Below are positions 39,216-49,244 of a stretch of 64,000 nt of DNA, piece after piece. Positions within the stretch are counted from its first letter, which is position 1. Each line of letters opens with the position of its first letter. The DNA lies in assembly GCA_018466975.1 (NCBI GenBank), contig CM031555.1, positions 2,852,001 to 2,916,000 of the forward strand, in the 5' to 3' direction. The translations under genes were made by a program, and so were the position numbers. The DNA is from Sparassis latifolia (Eukaryota > Basidiomycota > Agaricomycetes > Polyporales > Sparassidaceae). The notes under the pieces were generated by a model. That model worked only from the letters and a program-made list of their open reading frames with translations, had not been told where the DNA came from and searched no databases.

Positions 39216-40524
39216 TCACAGCTTCTTGACCCATGCTGCAATCTCGCGCAGCGTATCCGTGCGCTCAGGCTCACACCACGCCGCAGTCAAGTAATCGTGC
39301 GTCATGCCCGGCCCCTCGATATAAACCACCCTTTCTTCACCAATATCCGCGCGCATCCTGTCCCGCAGTGTGCGCATCGGGTCGAGCGTCATTTCCACCT
39401 CGCCCGTCACGATACACGTCTGCGGCATGCTAGCGAACATCCCAGGCACGACCTCCGCCTTCAGCGAGCCGGGCGAGATCCAGGCGCTCGTTGCGGCGAT
39501 CGAGGCAGGGAGGCGCCCCACGAGCCCCGCTTTCGTGTATCCGCTCTCGAAGATGGCACCTACACAATCAGTGCCCGCGTTGCGCACCATGGATGAGTCC
39601 GGGCCGGTGTGGGTGTCACCCCAGTCGACCGTGGGCGACAGCATGAGCAGCCCGCCGGGTGCGGGAAGGGTAGGGAGAGCCGCAGCGACGAGGTAGCGCG
39701 CAAGCGCGAACGCGAGGGCCCCGCCCGCGGAGTCCCCGCTGATAATTATGTCCTGCGGAGCGAATCCTAGGTCCAAAAGGTAGCGGTATCCCGCGAGCGC
39801 GTCGAGTAGCGCGGCGGGGAAGGGGTTGGCCGACTCGAAGGGCGGAGCAGAACAGAGCCGATACTCGATCGCGAAGATGCGCTCGGTCGGGAAGTGCACA
39901 AGGAAGCCGCTCAAGCAAGTGGTGACCATCTGAGCAGACGGGTTGGCAGAGCCCATCTGTGGACAGAGTGTACAGACCCTCAGTGTGGAAGTAGCATGCA
40001 TCCCGAACGACATACGCACCACATATCCACCGCCTGCAAACACGCCGCCTCATGAATCCATCTGAATTGAAAATCCACGTGAGACACTCACCATGCATAT
40101 GATATACGACCTTCTCTCCTGAGGCCGCCTTCTGGCCTACATTCCCATCTGCATCCCTTGCTCCATACCAGAACCCACCCGTCCTAGCTGCCTTCACGCC
40201 GTTCACCTCCGCCATCTCGCGGAGATCGCCCACCAGGGGCTCCGGGGCAGGTTCGACCCACACGAAACCCCGCTTCTTCGCGTCCCGCGCGATCTTCTCA
40301 AGCGATTCCACCGCGGGCGGGCGTGTCGCGTACAACATGTCCACTATGACGCGCCCGACTTTGATGACGAGCGTCTGGCACAGGCTCCATGCCGGGCACG
40401 GCCGCCACGACGGGAGCAGGTTCGTGAAGGTCCAGTACGGAAGCCGCACAAGCAGCATCGTGGAGACGGTGTAGACGATATAGGATGTCCTCGCTGGCTG
40501 GTTGCGATACGCGAACGGCGGCAT
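39216..40524 (-). CDS. Alpha/beta hydrolase (hormone-sensitive-lipase-like esterase)
   Basis: This is an esterase or lipase of the alpha/beta hydrolase-3 type. Exons 40092-40524, 40020-40033 (14 nt) and 39216-39956 give 395 residues. The N-terminus has a hydrophobic segment (TSYIVYTVSTMLLV) that may anchor it to a membrane. The oxyanion-hole motif HGGGYV is assembled across the tiny exon. The nucleophile elbow is GDSAGGALAFALAR, and the acid/His region is near LDPMRTLRDRM and GMTHDYLTA, with the His. All catalytic features are present. The start at ATG 40524 is the only in-frame Met with an open upstream limit. Confidence 0.88.
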
Positions 40525-41423
40525 GTCTGGTGTGAATCGGGGCGTACCTCAAAAAAGCGGGGTTTATACACGAGCACTGCTCCCTGCGCGAGCCCTCAAG
40601 TAAATTACTTATTAGGATCGACGCCTAGAAGCCTCAGGGTTGCTCAGGCGTTAGAAACTCGAATAGTAGTGCCTGTAGGACTTCTTTGACCTCGGGAATC
40701 AGCTAACGGTAGTCCTTAGGGCTATGTATAGCCAACCGGTCAATGAACTGCTGTCCTGCAACTCTGGGACGAGGCTGAAACCTGTGTCATGACAAAATTC
40801 TTCGCCGAACGGAGATAAATGTGCTCGCAACTGGCACACCTGAAACGCTCTGAATAAGTACGTGACCTCGGTTAAATGCAGGATTTCTGCAACTCACACT
40901 GTATGGTGGCCCTTCGTAGGTGCAGAAAAATGTTCACGCTAAGAGCAAAGATATAGCAAGGAGCCATATTAATGGGTGTAGATGTATAGTGATTAGCAGT
41001 TGACTAGAAGCGTAGTAAACAAAAATCTTCAACACACACATTTTGGACACATTTCGACGAAACTTACTTCAGGTACTTATAGATCACCTCAAAACTGTAG
41101 TGGTAAGCCAATGAGGAGGCCTTTTCCACCCATGGCCAGAGCGGTGCATTTAATGTGGTCCGAAGGCAAAATGATCGAAGGGAGTTTCGTCGATAAAATG
41201 TGTCTATCGGTTTTGACTTCGCTGAAAGCCCACCAGTGAAGTCTACGGATATCGCGAGGAGCGAAGGTTGAAGCAGAGTATCTGCTTCGGGACACTCGTC
41301 AAGAGCTCTTGCCAAACACTGGGGTGCAAACAACCAATTTGATCGTAATGTACGCGTGACGCGTACATGACCGTGACATGCCAATCATCGATCATCATAG
41401 ACGATCGCGATTTTCTTGATATT
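40525..41423. other. 0.9-kb intergenic region
   Basis: Promoter side of the hydrolase. No gene recognised. An AT-rich stretch at 40900-41050 has no repeat I could define. Confidence 0.4.
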
Positions 41424-42704
41424 ATGTCTTCCACCGTTGAAATACTATGGGTTACCACTCACTCGGCGGACCCTGTAAGTCGGCAGTTTTCCCATGTATA
41501 GGGAGGATTCGGGTCAAATGTTCTAAGCGGCGGGAATTTGACCTGAGAATGCGCACCTACCCCAGATTATTTCCTTATATGGGGGCTTTTGGGGGCTGCC
41601 GACTTACAGGATTCGCCGAGTGGTAACCCATAGTATTCGAGCAAGTAATCGACGAAGTAGGGGATCTCATATTTTTGCGCCATCCCGATGATCACATCTC
41701 TATGATACAATACACAAGAAGAGACTTGATAGCTTGCGCTGCAACGTGCACTGCGTGGTATCTCCGGAGCCTTGCGAACCTTGTCAGCTTCGTAGTTCTC
41801 CTGGAAGTTGAGCAGCTGGCTGGGTTTGCAAAGTTGATGACAAAAAAACCTTACTTGGGTAAACTTGTGAGAGACATTATTCTCCGACCATCCATTCCTG
41901 TTTGCTTCCCTGCCTGTGAACTTCATGTTGCAGAATTCCCCTTATTGCTTGCCGGAAAGCTGAGAAGATTAATCCACCTCAAACTAACTGACACCGACTG
42001 GATAACAACCACAACTCACAATAGTTTCTTCACGAGCCTATTGGAATTCACTTCAGTCACCACTCTCCGCCTTGTACGCGTCCATTTTCGCAGTCTGTGT
42101 GACTTCGGAAGAATTGTGTGCGCGCTTCCTTCCCTCTCCTCCTTTTTGCAGATCTCTCAAATGGGATAACTACTCATACGATTTCCGGGTGTTGCGCCGC
42201 TTCGCCGTGCAAATGAAGGATGTCGAATCGCTAGATCTAGGCTTGGGGCTGCACTACGCAGTCGATTCCATTAAATTGTAGGAAGCCGCCATGACACACA
42301 ATTCCCTTCGCTCTATCATCGTAATTAGCGAATTTTTTTGTTACGGATATGGACATGGGCTTGGGGCATCTGTGGGCATCTGCAGGTCCGTCTTGCGTTG
42401 CGTGGGAGTGTCTCTTTATATCCCACTAATTTGCCTAGATGTCGAACGCACACAGCCACTGCACGGAAATCAGCGATTTACTGGCACGTCCTCAGTTCGC
42501 CACTCTCACGAAGGTCGTATTCCAGCGGAACATGTGCCCTTCAATCACCCCAGGCTGGACCGCCGAGGATATCGCTGAATGGGATTTCCAGAGCTTTATG
42601 CACGGGGTATCTTGCAGCATGTATTTCCTTTAAAGAGGGTTCTGCATGATGACTCGCGTAAATTGGATTGGCTTCAGATTCTTCAGAGGCCTGCATGGTT
42701 GTAG
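41424..42704 (+). pseudogene. F-box/LRR gene split by a MITE and frameshifted
   Basis: ATG at 41424 begins MSSTVEI, then the frame is broken by a 191-bp insertion (see the MITE entry). Immediately after it the frame resumes as FEQVIDEVGDL, then RRDLIACAATCTAWYLRSL, the standard agaricomycete F-box ending. LRR-like sequence follows (LRRLIHLKLTDTDW, SVTTLRLVRVHF). Further lesions include a T-run shift near 42148 (LSSF then CRSLKWDNYSYDFRVL in another frame) and a shift near 42578 before GFPELYARGILQHVF. The gene-like sequence ends at TAG 42702-42704 (LQRPAWL). Given the insertion and at least two frameshifts, I call it a pseudogene; each shift alone could be a sequencing error. Confidence 0.75.
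41443..41635. mobile_element. MITE with about 45-bp terminal inverted repeats and TA target duplication
   Basis: The core 41445-41633 (189 bp) begins CTATGGGTTACCACTC and ends with its reverse complement. Each arm continues inward for about 45 bp through GGACCCTGTAAGTCGGCAG (left) and its complement on the right. TA dinucleotides flank both ends (41443-41444 and 41634-41635). There is no coding capacity. Structure and TA duplication fit a non-autonomous Tc1/mariner/pogo-type element. Confidence 0.88.
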
Positions 42705-44578
42705 GTGACAATGACATCAGGAGTTGCCCGAAATCCCTGGCAGATCACAATTCGAGCATATATCCAGCATCATGCCCTCGAAACTTCTCTCTCACTCAGT
42801 CTGACATATGAAATTCATCCACAACTTGTTTTCAATTCTTTCCCTCACCGTCCCTCTCTCAATAATCTCTAGCCCTCAATTTGCCTTCTACTGGTCTATA
42901 TTTATTGGCCTCGTGTTGGCGCATATCTGTTTCGCCTCCTGAACATTCTGGAAATGTTCGATAGCACCATCGGAGCCGCGATATCAAGGGTTGCTGTTTC
43001 CTCGATTCTTTTACATCCGTAGTCAGCTTCACCCGAGCTCATCCGACGGCCTGCTGCAGTGGATGGGAAATTTGTCGACTATGTCCCATCCTTCTAGGTG
43101 GTGTTTTCCTCTCCGTCACCGTCTCGAGCTGCAGGTTGTGATGCTTCTTGGTACACCGAGGAGTGGAACCTGTACGGGTCTGAGCTGGGACGTCGTTCTG
43201 ACCAGACATCCTGCGCTTTCGCAACGCAACCGCTTGCGATCACTGCTTTCCCCACACACAACCTTCGTCTTGCCTGCGGCGCCAGCATGATCGAACAAGT
43301 GCACATATCACCTACCTGTACTGTCTACGCTTGCTCAGCTCTTCTAGCAAACCTGGCTGCGCGACTGGGTCAGAGGTTTGACCGCTATTTCTGCCGGGGA
43401 GAGCACATCCCACGTAATTTCGTCAAGCGGAACTCGCGTTCCGAGTCAATCATTCGCGGCCGGATAGTGTTCTCTAGGTGTCTGGGGGGAACTCAGGTAT
43501 GTCTTCCACAATTTTCTTCTAATGATACATCCTATTACTCAACTCATTCTGGCTTAGTCCGCTACGTACTTCCCTTCCGATCAGCGAGAACTTACAAGCA
43601 GTCATCGCCGCGTTCACGCGATACGAGATATCAACATCACCCGGCCAGCAGACGCGACCGTCAGATGACTTCATGGTATCACAACGTGCTGCATCGCCCG
43701 GAGCGTCGCGGAGAAACAGGGTCCATGCAAAATCCGGATGTCTCCTTTACGACCGCTGCACGAGACGATCCTACGCGATCTACTGGCACATGCTACTTGT
43801 GATGGATAAGACGAGGTAGTAAACACTGGGGCTTTCGATGACTGTCGGGTTGTACTGAGTTGTCTCGGGGTATTCACAATTATTGGATACGCGGAAGAGG
43901 GTCCGTTTACATGCTGATTTGAGCTCTTTTAGTTGATCGCCGCACGTTACGTCCTGTATTGCTGTACAATTCTTATGCTATTGATAGCTATTGAACGCGG
44001 GAGAAGAGCGGAAAGTACACACATATGACGTATTGTGACATGCTGATCGACAACTTCAGTACTTCAAAGCTTCATTCGGCACGACGCAGCTCCAATGCTG
44101 AGGTCGATATCGTGGCAAGGAATGCAGGGCGGCCCACCTCACGATGCCCCGACGACAATGACATTGCCGAACTGAGATAAATATATTCATGAGGAACTAT
44201 TGCGTGACATTCCTGCGGTTCTCGTACCAACCGCATATTTGAGAGCCAGTGTACGTCTGTACCAGAGTTTCTTGAATAGGAGCCTTGCAGTTAATATTCC
44301 TTGTCTGCACTGCAGTGGCGTGCCTTCACCATTTAACTTCCGACTTGTAGTAATGTCCTTAAGCTTCTTGGAGTTGGGGTAATTACATGGATCCATATGC
44401 GGAGACAGTGGGCACGAGGGGCATGACCTAAACTAGTGACAACGGGGGCAATCTGGGGCGAGCGAGTGAGATACACATGTATGTCGTTCAAACGATATAT
44501 TTCTTACGCTGCCCCCCCCGGGAATTGCGCAAGCCCTTGGCAACCAGCGGCGTGTTCTGATGTAACTTTATGCACCGA
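42705..44578. other. 1.9-kb region without a confident gene
   Basis: A plus-strand frame at 43098-43802 (234 codons) is open but lacks a starting ATG near its beginning and has no recognisable domain. Other frames are shorter. It may be decayed sequence or long flanks. Confidence 0.35.
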
Positions 44579-46113
44579 TCATAACCAGCCCTCCTCACCC
44601 TCCTTCCTCCCTCTGAAGTTGCACTCAACCAACAAAGGCACGAGGGCGTTGTCTCCCGGGTCCTTGAAAAAGTCCATCAGTGTCCACCCTCGGATGCGCA
44701 CCTCATCTCCCGCAGATCCCTCCTTATCCGTGTTCCTCACGTTCCCGCCGAACAAATCGAGGAGCCATTTCCCCACCCGCGTGTTCACGCCCTCGACGCC
44801 AAGGCCAAATCTCGGCCAACCGAACCCTTGTGCAATAGTCGGGGGGAACGCCAGCGGAAACGAGGATGCGGAAAAATAGGAGATCGATAGTGTGGGGAAA
44901 GGCGGATCGTCGGGCTGAAGGATCTGCGTGGAGAGTTCTGTCTTTTCGGGTATCGACAAGAACGAGGGTATATTGTACCTGTGCCAAAAGACATGAGACA
45001 GCTTCACACCTCGATGAAGGTCAGCGAGACTCACCAGTCATGTGTCCGAACAAGTGTGTCCTTGCACTGCCAGGTGAATCCCCACTTAGAGCTGTCGGGC
45101 CATGCCGTAGGGTGTATGCCGAGGCCTTCGAGTCCGCCTTCCCAGTCCGAGCCATCCCCGCCAAATCGACTAAATAGCACGACCTTCCCGCGAACCTCAC
45201 CGAGGTGCGGTATGCGGTTCTCGAAGAACCACATATCTCTACCTCCGGGGCCATGCAAGATCTCGTCGCGCACCAGTTGAGAGAACAGGACAATTGAAGT
45301 TTTCATGAAGTCCTCCTGCTTGATTGACATCACAATTGTCTCGTGGCAAGTTGTCGAAGCAGTGAGGAACGCGTGCACGGTCGCGAGGATTTCCTGGAAG
45401 GGCGCGCGTTCAGGGTACGCGCCGTGGTAGGATATCAGCCGGTTCTCGATCACAGCTAGGCGGATGTCGAGGACCCTGATACCGAATTGCAGCTGCACTG
45501 CCAGGGGCGTGGTGAGAGATTGGCATTGCGATATTGGCCAGCCATAAAAAGCCATGCTGTCTGCATTGTCACTACGAGCCTGCATTGAGTATAATTATAC
45601 GTACGTGTCGTGTGTTCCTGTGCACAGATGTCAAGTCGGGAATGGCCTCACAATAGCAGTTCATACCCACCAGGAAGGAGCAGCGAGGATAGAGGTAGAG
45701 AGTCCGGCATCTCCGCGAGGAATGTCGACATGTCCCGACGGGGTAGGATCAGTAACCTGTGGTGCTTCTTCGACACCTAGAGGAGGCACCATCGGTATCC
45801 GCAAGTGAGCACAGCAACAGCATAATACCCTGCTCTGATATATCCGCCACGGACAACCTTTCTCCACTTCCACCGCTTTCCAACTTGCTCCCAGCGACAA
45901 TGGTAACCGTATCGTGAATGCCTTTGCGGGCACGGCCCATTCCTTGTCGACATTGGCCGAGGCTGATACGACAGCAATGGTCACAGACGTATGGAACTTG
46001 GAGAGCGAGATCGATGTCGAAACTGAAGGAGAGAGGATTTCATGTTCTACCAAGTCGCAACTTCCCCATACCAGCACGTCGGTGGTGTGATTCACGAGAG
46101 ATATCCGTTTCAT
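44579..46113 (-). CDS. PI-PLC X-domain (PLC-like phosphodiesterase) protein, 446 aa
   Basis: This resembles phosphatidylinositol-specific phospholipase C of the bacterial/fungal X-domain type. The model is exons 45829-46113, 45671-45776, 45605-45617 (13 nt), 45035-45571 and 44579-44978; the total of 1341 nt is in frame. The N-terminal 95 residues look like a beta-sandwich (LVNHTTDVLVWGSCDL). The X-domain has LLLPGTHD with the first catalytic His, then SMAFYGWPISQCQSL, FGIRVLDIRL and LISYHGAYP with the second His. After these come IVMSIKQED and GGRDMWFFENRIPHLGEVRG. The residues GTHD depend on the 13-nt exon and on a following intron of only 33 nt, so that part is the least certain. Confidence 0.8.
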
Positions 46114-46300
46114 CAAGTGTCAGAATCGATACTCTGATGATGACACTTTGAGAGCGTAATTGATCTGAGAAAGAATAACAATGTCTTCGCAGCTTCCGCT
46201 GGCTGTGTCACGGTAGTACCGCAGTCCGCAGTCACGCTAGCTGCGCTCTTGAAGCGGGGTCACGACGACGTCACGACGGTCACATCGCGTCTGGGACGTG

Positions 46301-46306
46301 ACGCGT
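46301..46306. promoter_or_regulatory. ACGCGT (MCB-like) element upstream of RAD1
   Basis: ACGCGT, with a TCGCGT variant at 46285-46290, lies about 85 bases before the RAD1 start. In ascomycetes MBF binds ACGCGT in promoters of replication and repair genes; a similar role here is inference. Confidence 0.4.
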
Positions 46307-46388
46307 CGCGTTAGCCGCCTTCCTCCCAGACTCCGTGTTCGTTTCTCATTCCGATTATCCAGAATCGCATCGTTATTTCGATAAAATC

Positions 46389-47974
46389 ATGTCTGATGAG
46401 AATGAAAGAGACAACAGTCAAGTCAGTAGCCGATTGACCAATCCTCATGCGCTGAACTTTCGATCAGGTCCTTGCAGCATCGGTCCGCGATGTGCGATAT
46501 TTCGCGGCACTTCTTCGCGGAGTGAACTTTGGAAACGTAGCCACCAATTATGTTACTGAAAGTCATGGTGTCTCACTCTTCAGACAGCGCGCCACCGTGA
46601 ACATCAGCGAGGTCGGACTAACGGTGAGCGTGGAAGACGCACGAACTTTACTAGGTGAGCATAGGCCATCACGACGGTGAAGCAGGTGCTCAATATATTC
46701 CACAGGGACTGCATATATATTCCGTGATGTTTTCGACGATTATACGTACAACCCAGAAGCCCTCTCTTCGTCGCAGGACTCATCACAGAAAGAAGATGAA
46801 GACGAGGAGCAGCGCAACACCGCGTTCGAGATACCACTGAATACGTTCATTGAGTGCCTCAATGTTTTCGGCACAGCCGGCGGAGTAGCTACGACTCCGA
46901 AATTCCGGCAGTGGCGGCGTGACGACGACTTGGATCGGGATGAGCGCAACGACGACGAAGCAGGGCCGTCAGATCGCGCACGCTCGAAAGCTTCTGGAAA
47001 TGCGCGCATTGACCAGTTTTTTGACTCCGAGAAGGGGACGGGGATGCGCATGTCGTATGCTGGGGCAGGTTACCCGCTGTCGATGCTAGTGTGAGTAATG
47101 CGCCCCAGTTGATGCTTCATCCCCCTGATACATGCGTCTTTTCAGAGCAGAAGACTCCAAGGGTCCCACTGCGACATGCGAAGTCACCACGTTCGATCCG
47201 GAGGCTCACCTCGAGTTACCGTTTGAGACCACGGAAACGTCAGTGTCGTCGTCCAGATTCACCACCACCCTTACTGAACGCTGCTCCTCATCGCAGAGTT
47301 TTGAAAATAATCCTGAAGGTACGAGAGTTTACTAGCTTATCTAATCACAGCGGCTTAATTTTGCTGGAAACGTTATGCTTACAGTCTTCATGGCTCCGCG
47401 ACGCACTGTCTGAGCTTGATCCGTCATGCGAGAAACTCACAATTACAGGCAATCCCCCTCCACCTCCCGGGAGGGCTGCTCGAGCGTCAATACAACCCAG
47501 ATTACGACTCCAAGCTGCGGGGACATTCGGAAGTACTGAGGTGCTGTTCTTGTCCGTGCTTCAACGAGGTCTTCCCAGTTCACTAACCAATATCGCCTGT
47601 GTCTAGATGGATTACCCCAGCGACAAGGAGGTGCTCGAGACATGTGAGTGCGAGAACACGGTCAGCTTCAGGTACCTCTACCACCCGTTGGAGGAAATCA
47701 CAAAATCTCTGACGAGGAGGGATAATACCAGCTACCGCTTCAGCCATATCTCTAAGACATTGCGCGCGCTGCAGAGCTCCTCGAAGACCTCGCTGCGGAT
47801 CAACGAGGAAGGGCTACTGAGCCTGCAGTTCCTCATGCCGTCGCCAAAGTCACGAGCTGGAGGAGGTGGCGGTGCCAGTGCGTTCATCGAGTTCCGTGTA
47901 AGTTTGTCTCGGGCGATCTCGTAAAGTCTTGCACTGATTGTTCACAGTGTCTGGCTCTAGATGAAGGGACATGA
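46389..47974 (+). CDS. RAD1: RAD1, 9-1-1 DNA damage checkpoint clamp subunit
   Basis: Rad1 is one subunit of the PCNA-like Rad9-Rad1-Hus1 clamp that signals DNA damage. The ten exons are 46389-46421, 46468-46536, 46588-46654, 46706-47090, 47146-47238, 47297-47318 (22 nt), 47385-47540, 47607-47671, 47732-47897 and 47948-47974. They give 360 residues with closed phases. The sequence reads FAALLRGVNFGNRATVNISE, GLTVSVEDARTLLGTAYIF, FEIPLNTFIECLNVFG, an acidic insert, RMSYAGAGYPLSMLV and VLKIILKSSWLRDALSELD, and ends in LRINEEGLLSLQFLMP ... ASAFIEFRCLALDEGT. The order matches Rad1 throughout. The 60-nt intron 47672-47731 is in frame without a stop and is assigned by homology. Confidence 0.92.
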
Positions 47975-48270
47975 CATCCCAATGGTGCAAATTGGGAGGT
48001 GATGATTCTTCGGTAGAGTTCTCTCAGCTAATGTGGTCGAACCACTTGACATCCCGATAAATGCCTTTCTGTCAATGTGGTACTTCAGGTGAGGTGTTTG
48101 TACGCTTACGGAAGATGACTATGAGGTAGATCTCAAAAGTTACGGAGTATAAATGGAACACGCTGTACATTTCCACATTCAATCCGTTCGCACTCTCAAG
48201 ATTTTGATTGGTACGACAGAAAAGTACTTACGCTACGGGATGGCATTCCAAAATGGGAAGGTGAGATACC
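47948..48270 (+). repeat. RAD1 3'-flank duplication, copy 1
   Basis: The segment starting in the last RAD1 exon (CTCTAGATGAAGGGACATGA) has a diverged direct copy near 51505. Matches continue through TGATGATTCTT and again at GGGAAGGTGAGATACCAAGA near 48257 with an indel between. See copy 2 at 51505. Confidence 0.75.
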
Positions 48271-49244
48271 AAGAAAGGAAATTTGGAGGAAGTTGTTGCA
48301 TGAAGGACTGATGCCGATATATAGCTATAGGCTCGTAGATATAGCCTCTAGTTACCCGCAGGAAGACCTAGTCGTTCCTTTTGTAATAGAAGTTTGGCAC
48401 TATCCTCGACTGGTCCAAGTCCAAGCTGTTGCTGCCATGCCCTTGGTTGTCCTACTAATACTGGGCTGGCAATTGTACCAGCATTGGCGCAGTGCGGGCA
48501 GTGGTCTCCAAGCCCCTCCAGGCCGGAAGCCTGTGCGGGAAGATCCACCGGCTTCCTCCGGGCGACTAGCAGAAGATTTTTGCGACCTGGGAGCGTGATA
48601 GGGTACCGTTCTTCACTGGTTGCATTCATTTCGGGCTGAACATTGTCTTGCAGGTGACGTGAATTTGTGCGATCCTTCCACAGGTCTGTGCTCGTTATCA
48701 AGTCATTGCTAGAAGAGAAGCTGTACTCACGAATGCGGCTTGTCCAACATCTAGTTCTCGAAATAACGGTCTCTGAGCTAGCTGGAGTCGTACCGGCCGA
48801 CGGGACGTGAGCATTTTCCAGAGATGTGAGCTACCTAGTATGCTCTCATCAGAGGGCCACGACGCAATCCGGAAGTTCACTGACTACTACTCACTTTGGT
48901 CCAGGCAAGGCACAATCCATCTTGTGATGGTTACTTTGACTCCGGTCAATACACAAGGGTCATGAATTAACGGCTGCGGGCTACCTTCACTGAACGAAGA
49001 GAAGTGCCTCGAATGATTACGCTGTCACAGGCTGCAGGTCAGTTGTCACTTCGGAAAGGGAATCTATGGCGCATTCCCTGGCACTTCTACACTGAATTCA
49101 TCCGGTTGGATCGCATGCATTTACATTGATGCTATGGAAGGCTTGTGGCGTACAGACGGCGTGTGAACACACTATGGTATAAAGTCAGGATCATAGCCTA
49201 TTTCACTTCGTTGGCCTTTTCCCCCACAGAGCCACCAGGACATT
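48271..49244. other. Intergenic before the P450
   Basis: A plus-strand frame at 48293-48598 continues from the duplicated segment (EGEIPRKE is shared with copy 2), but no complete gene can be drawn. The P450 promoter lies at the right. Confidence 0.35.

Noticed and set aside
41443..41635. The TA-flanked element as a functional intron (introner) of the F-box gene
   Set aside because: Splicing at its own GTAAGT/TTACAG leaves a stop (TAG) and shifts frame, so it does not restore the protein.
43098..43802. Open frame of 234 codons on the plus strand
   Set aside because: No ATG near its start, no domain and codon usage unlike neighbours; likely chance.
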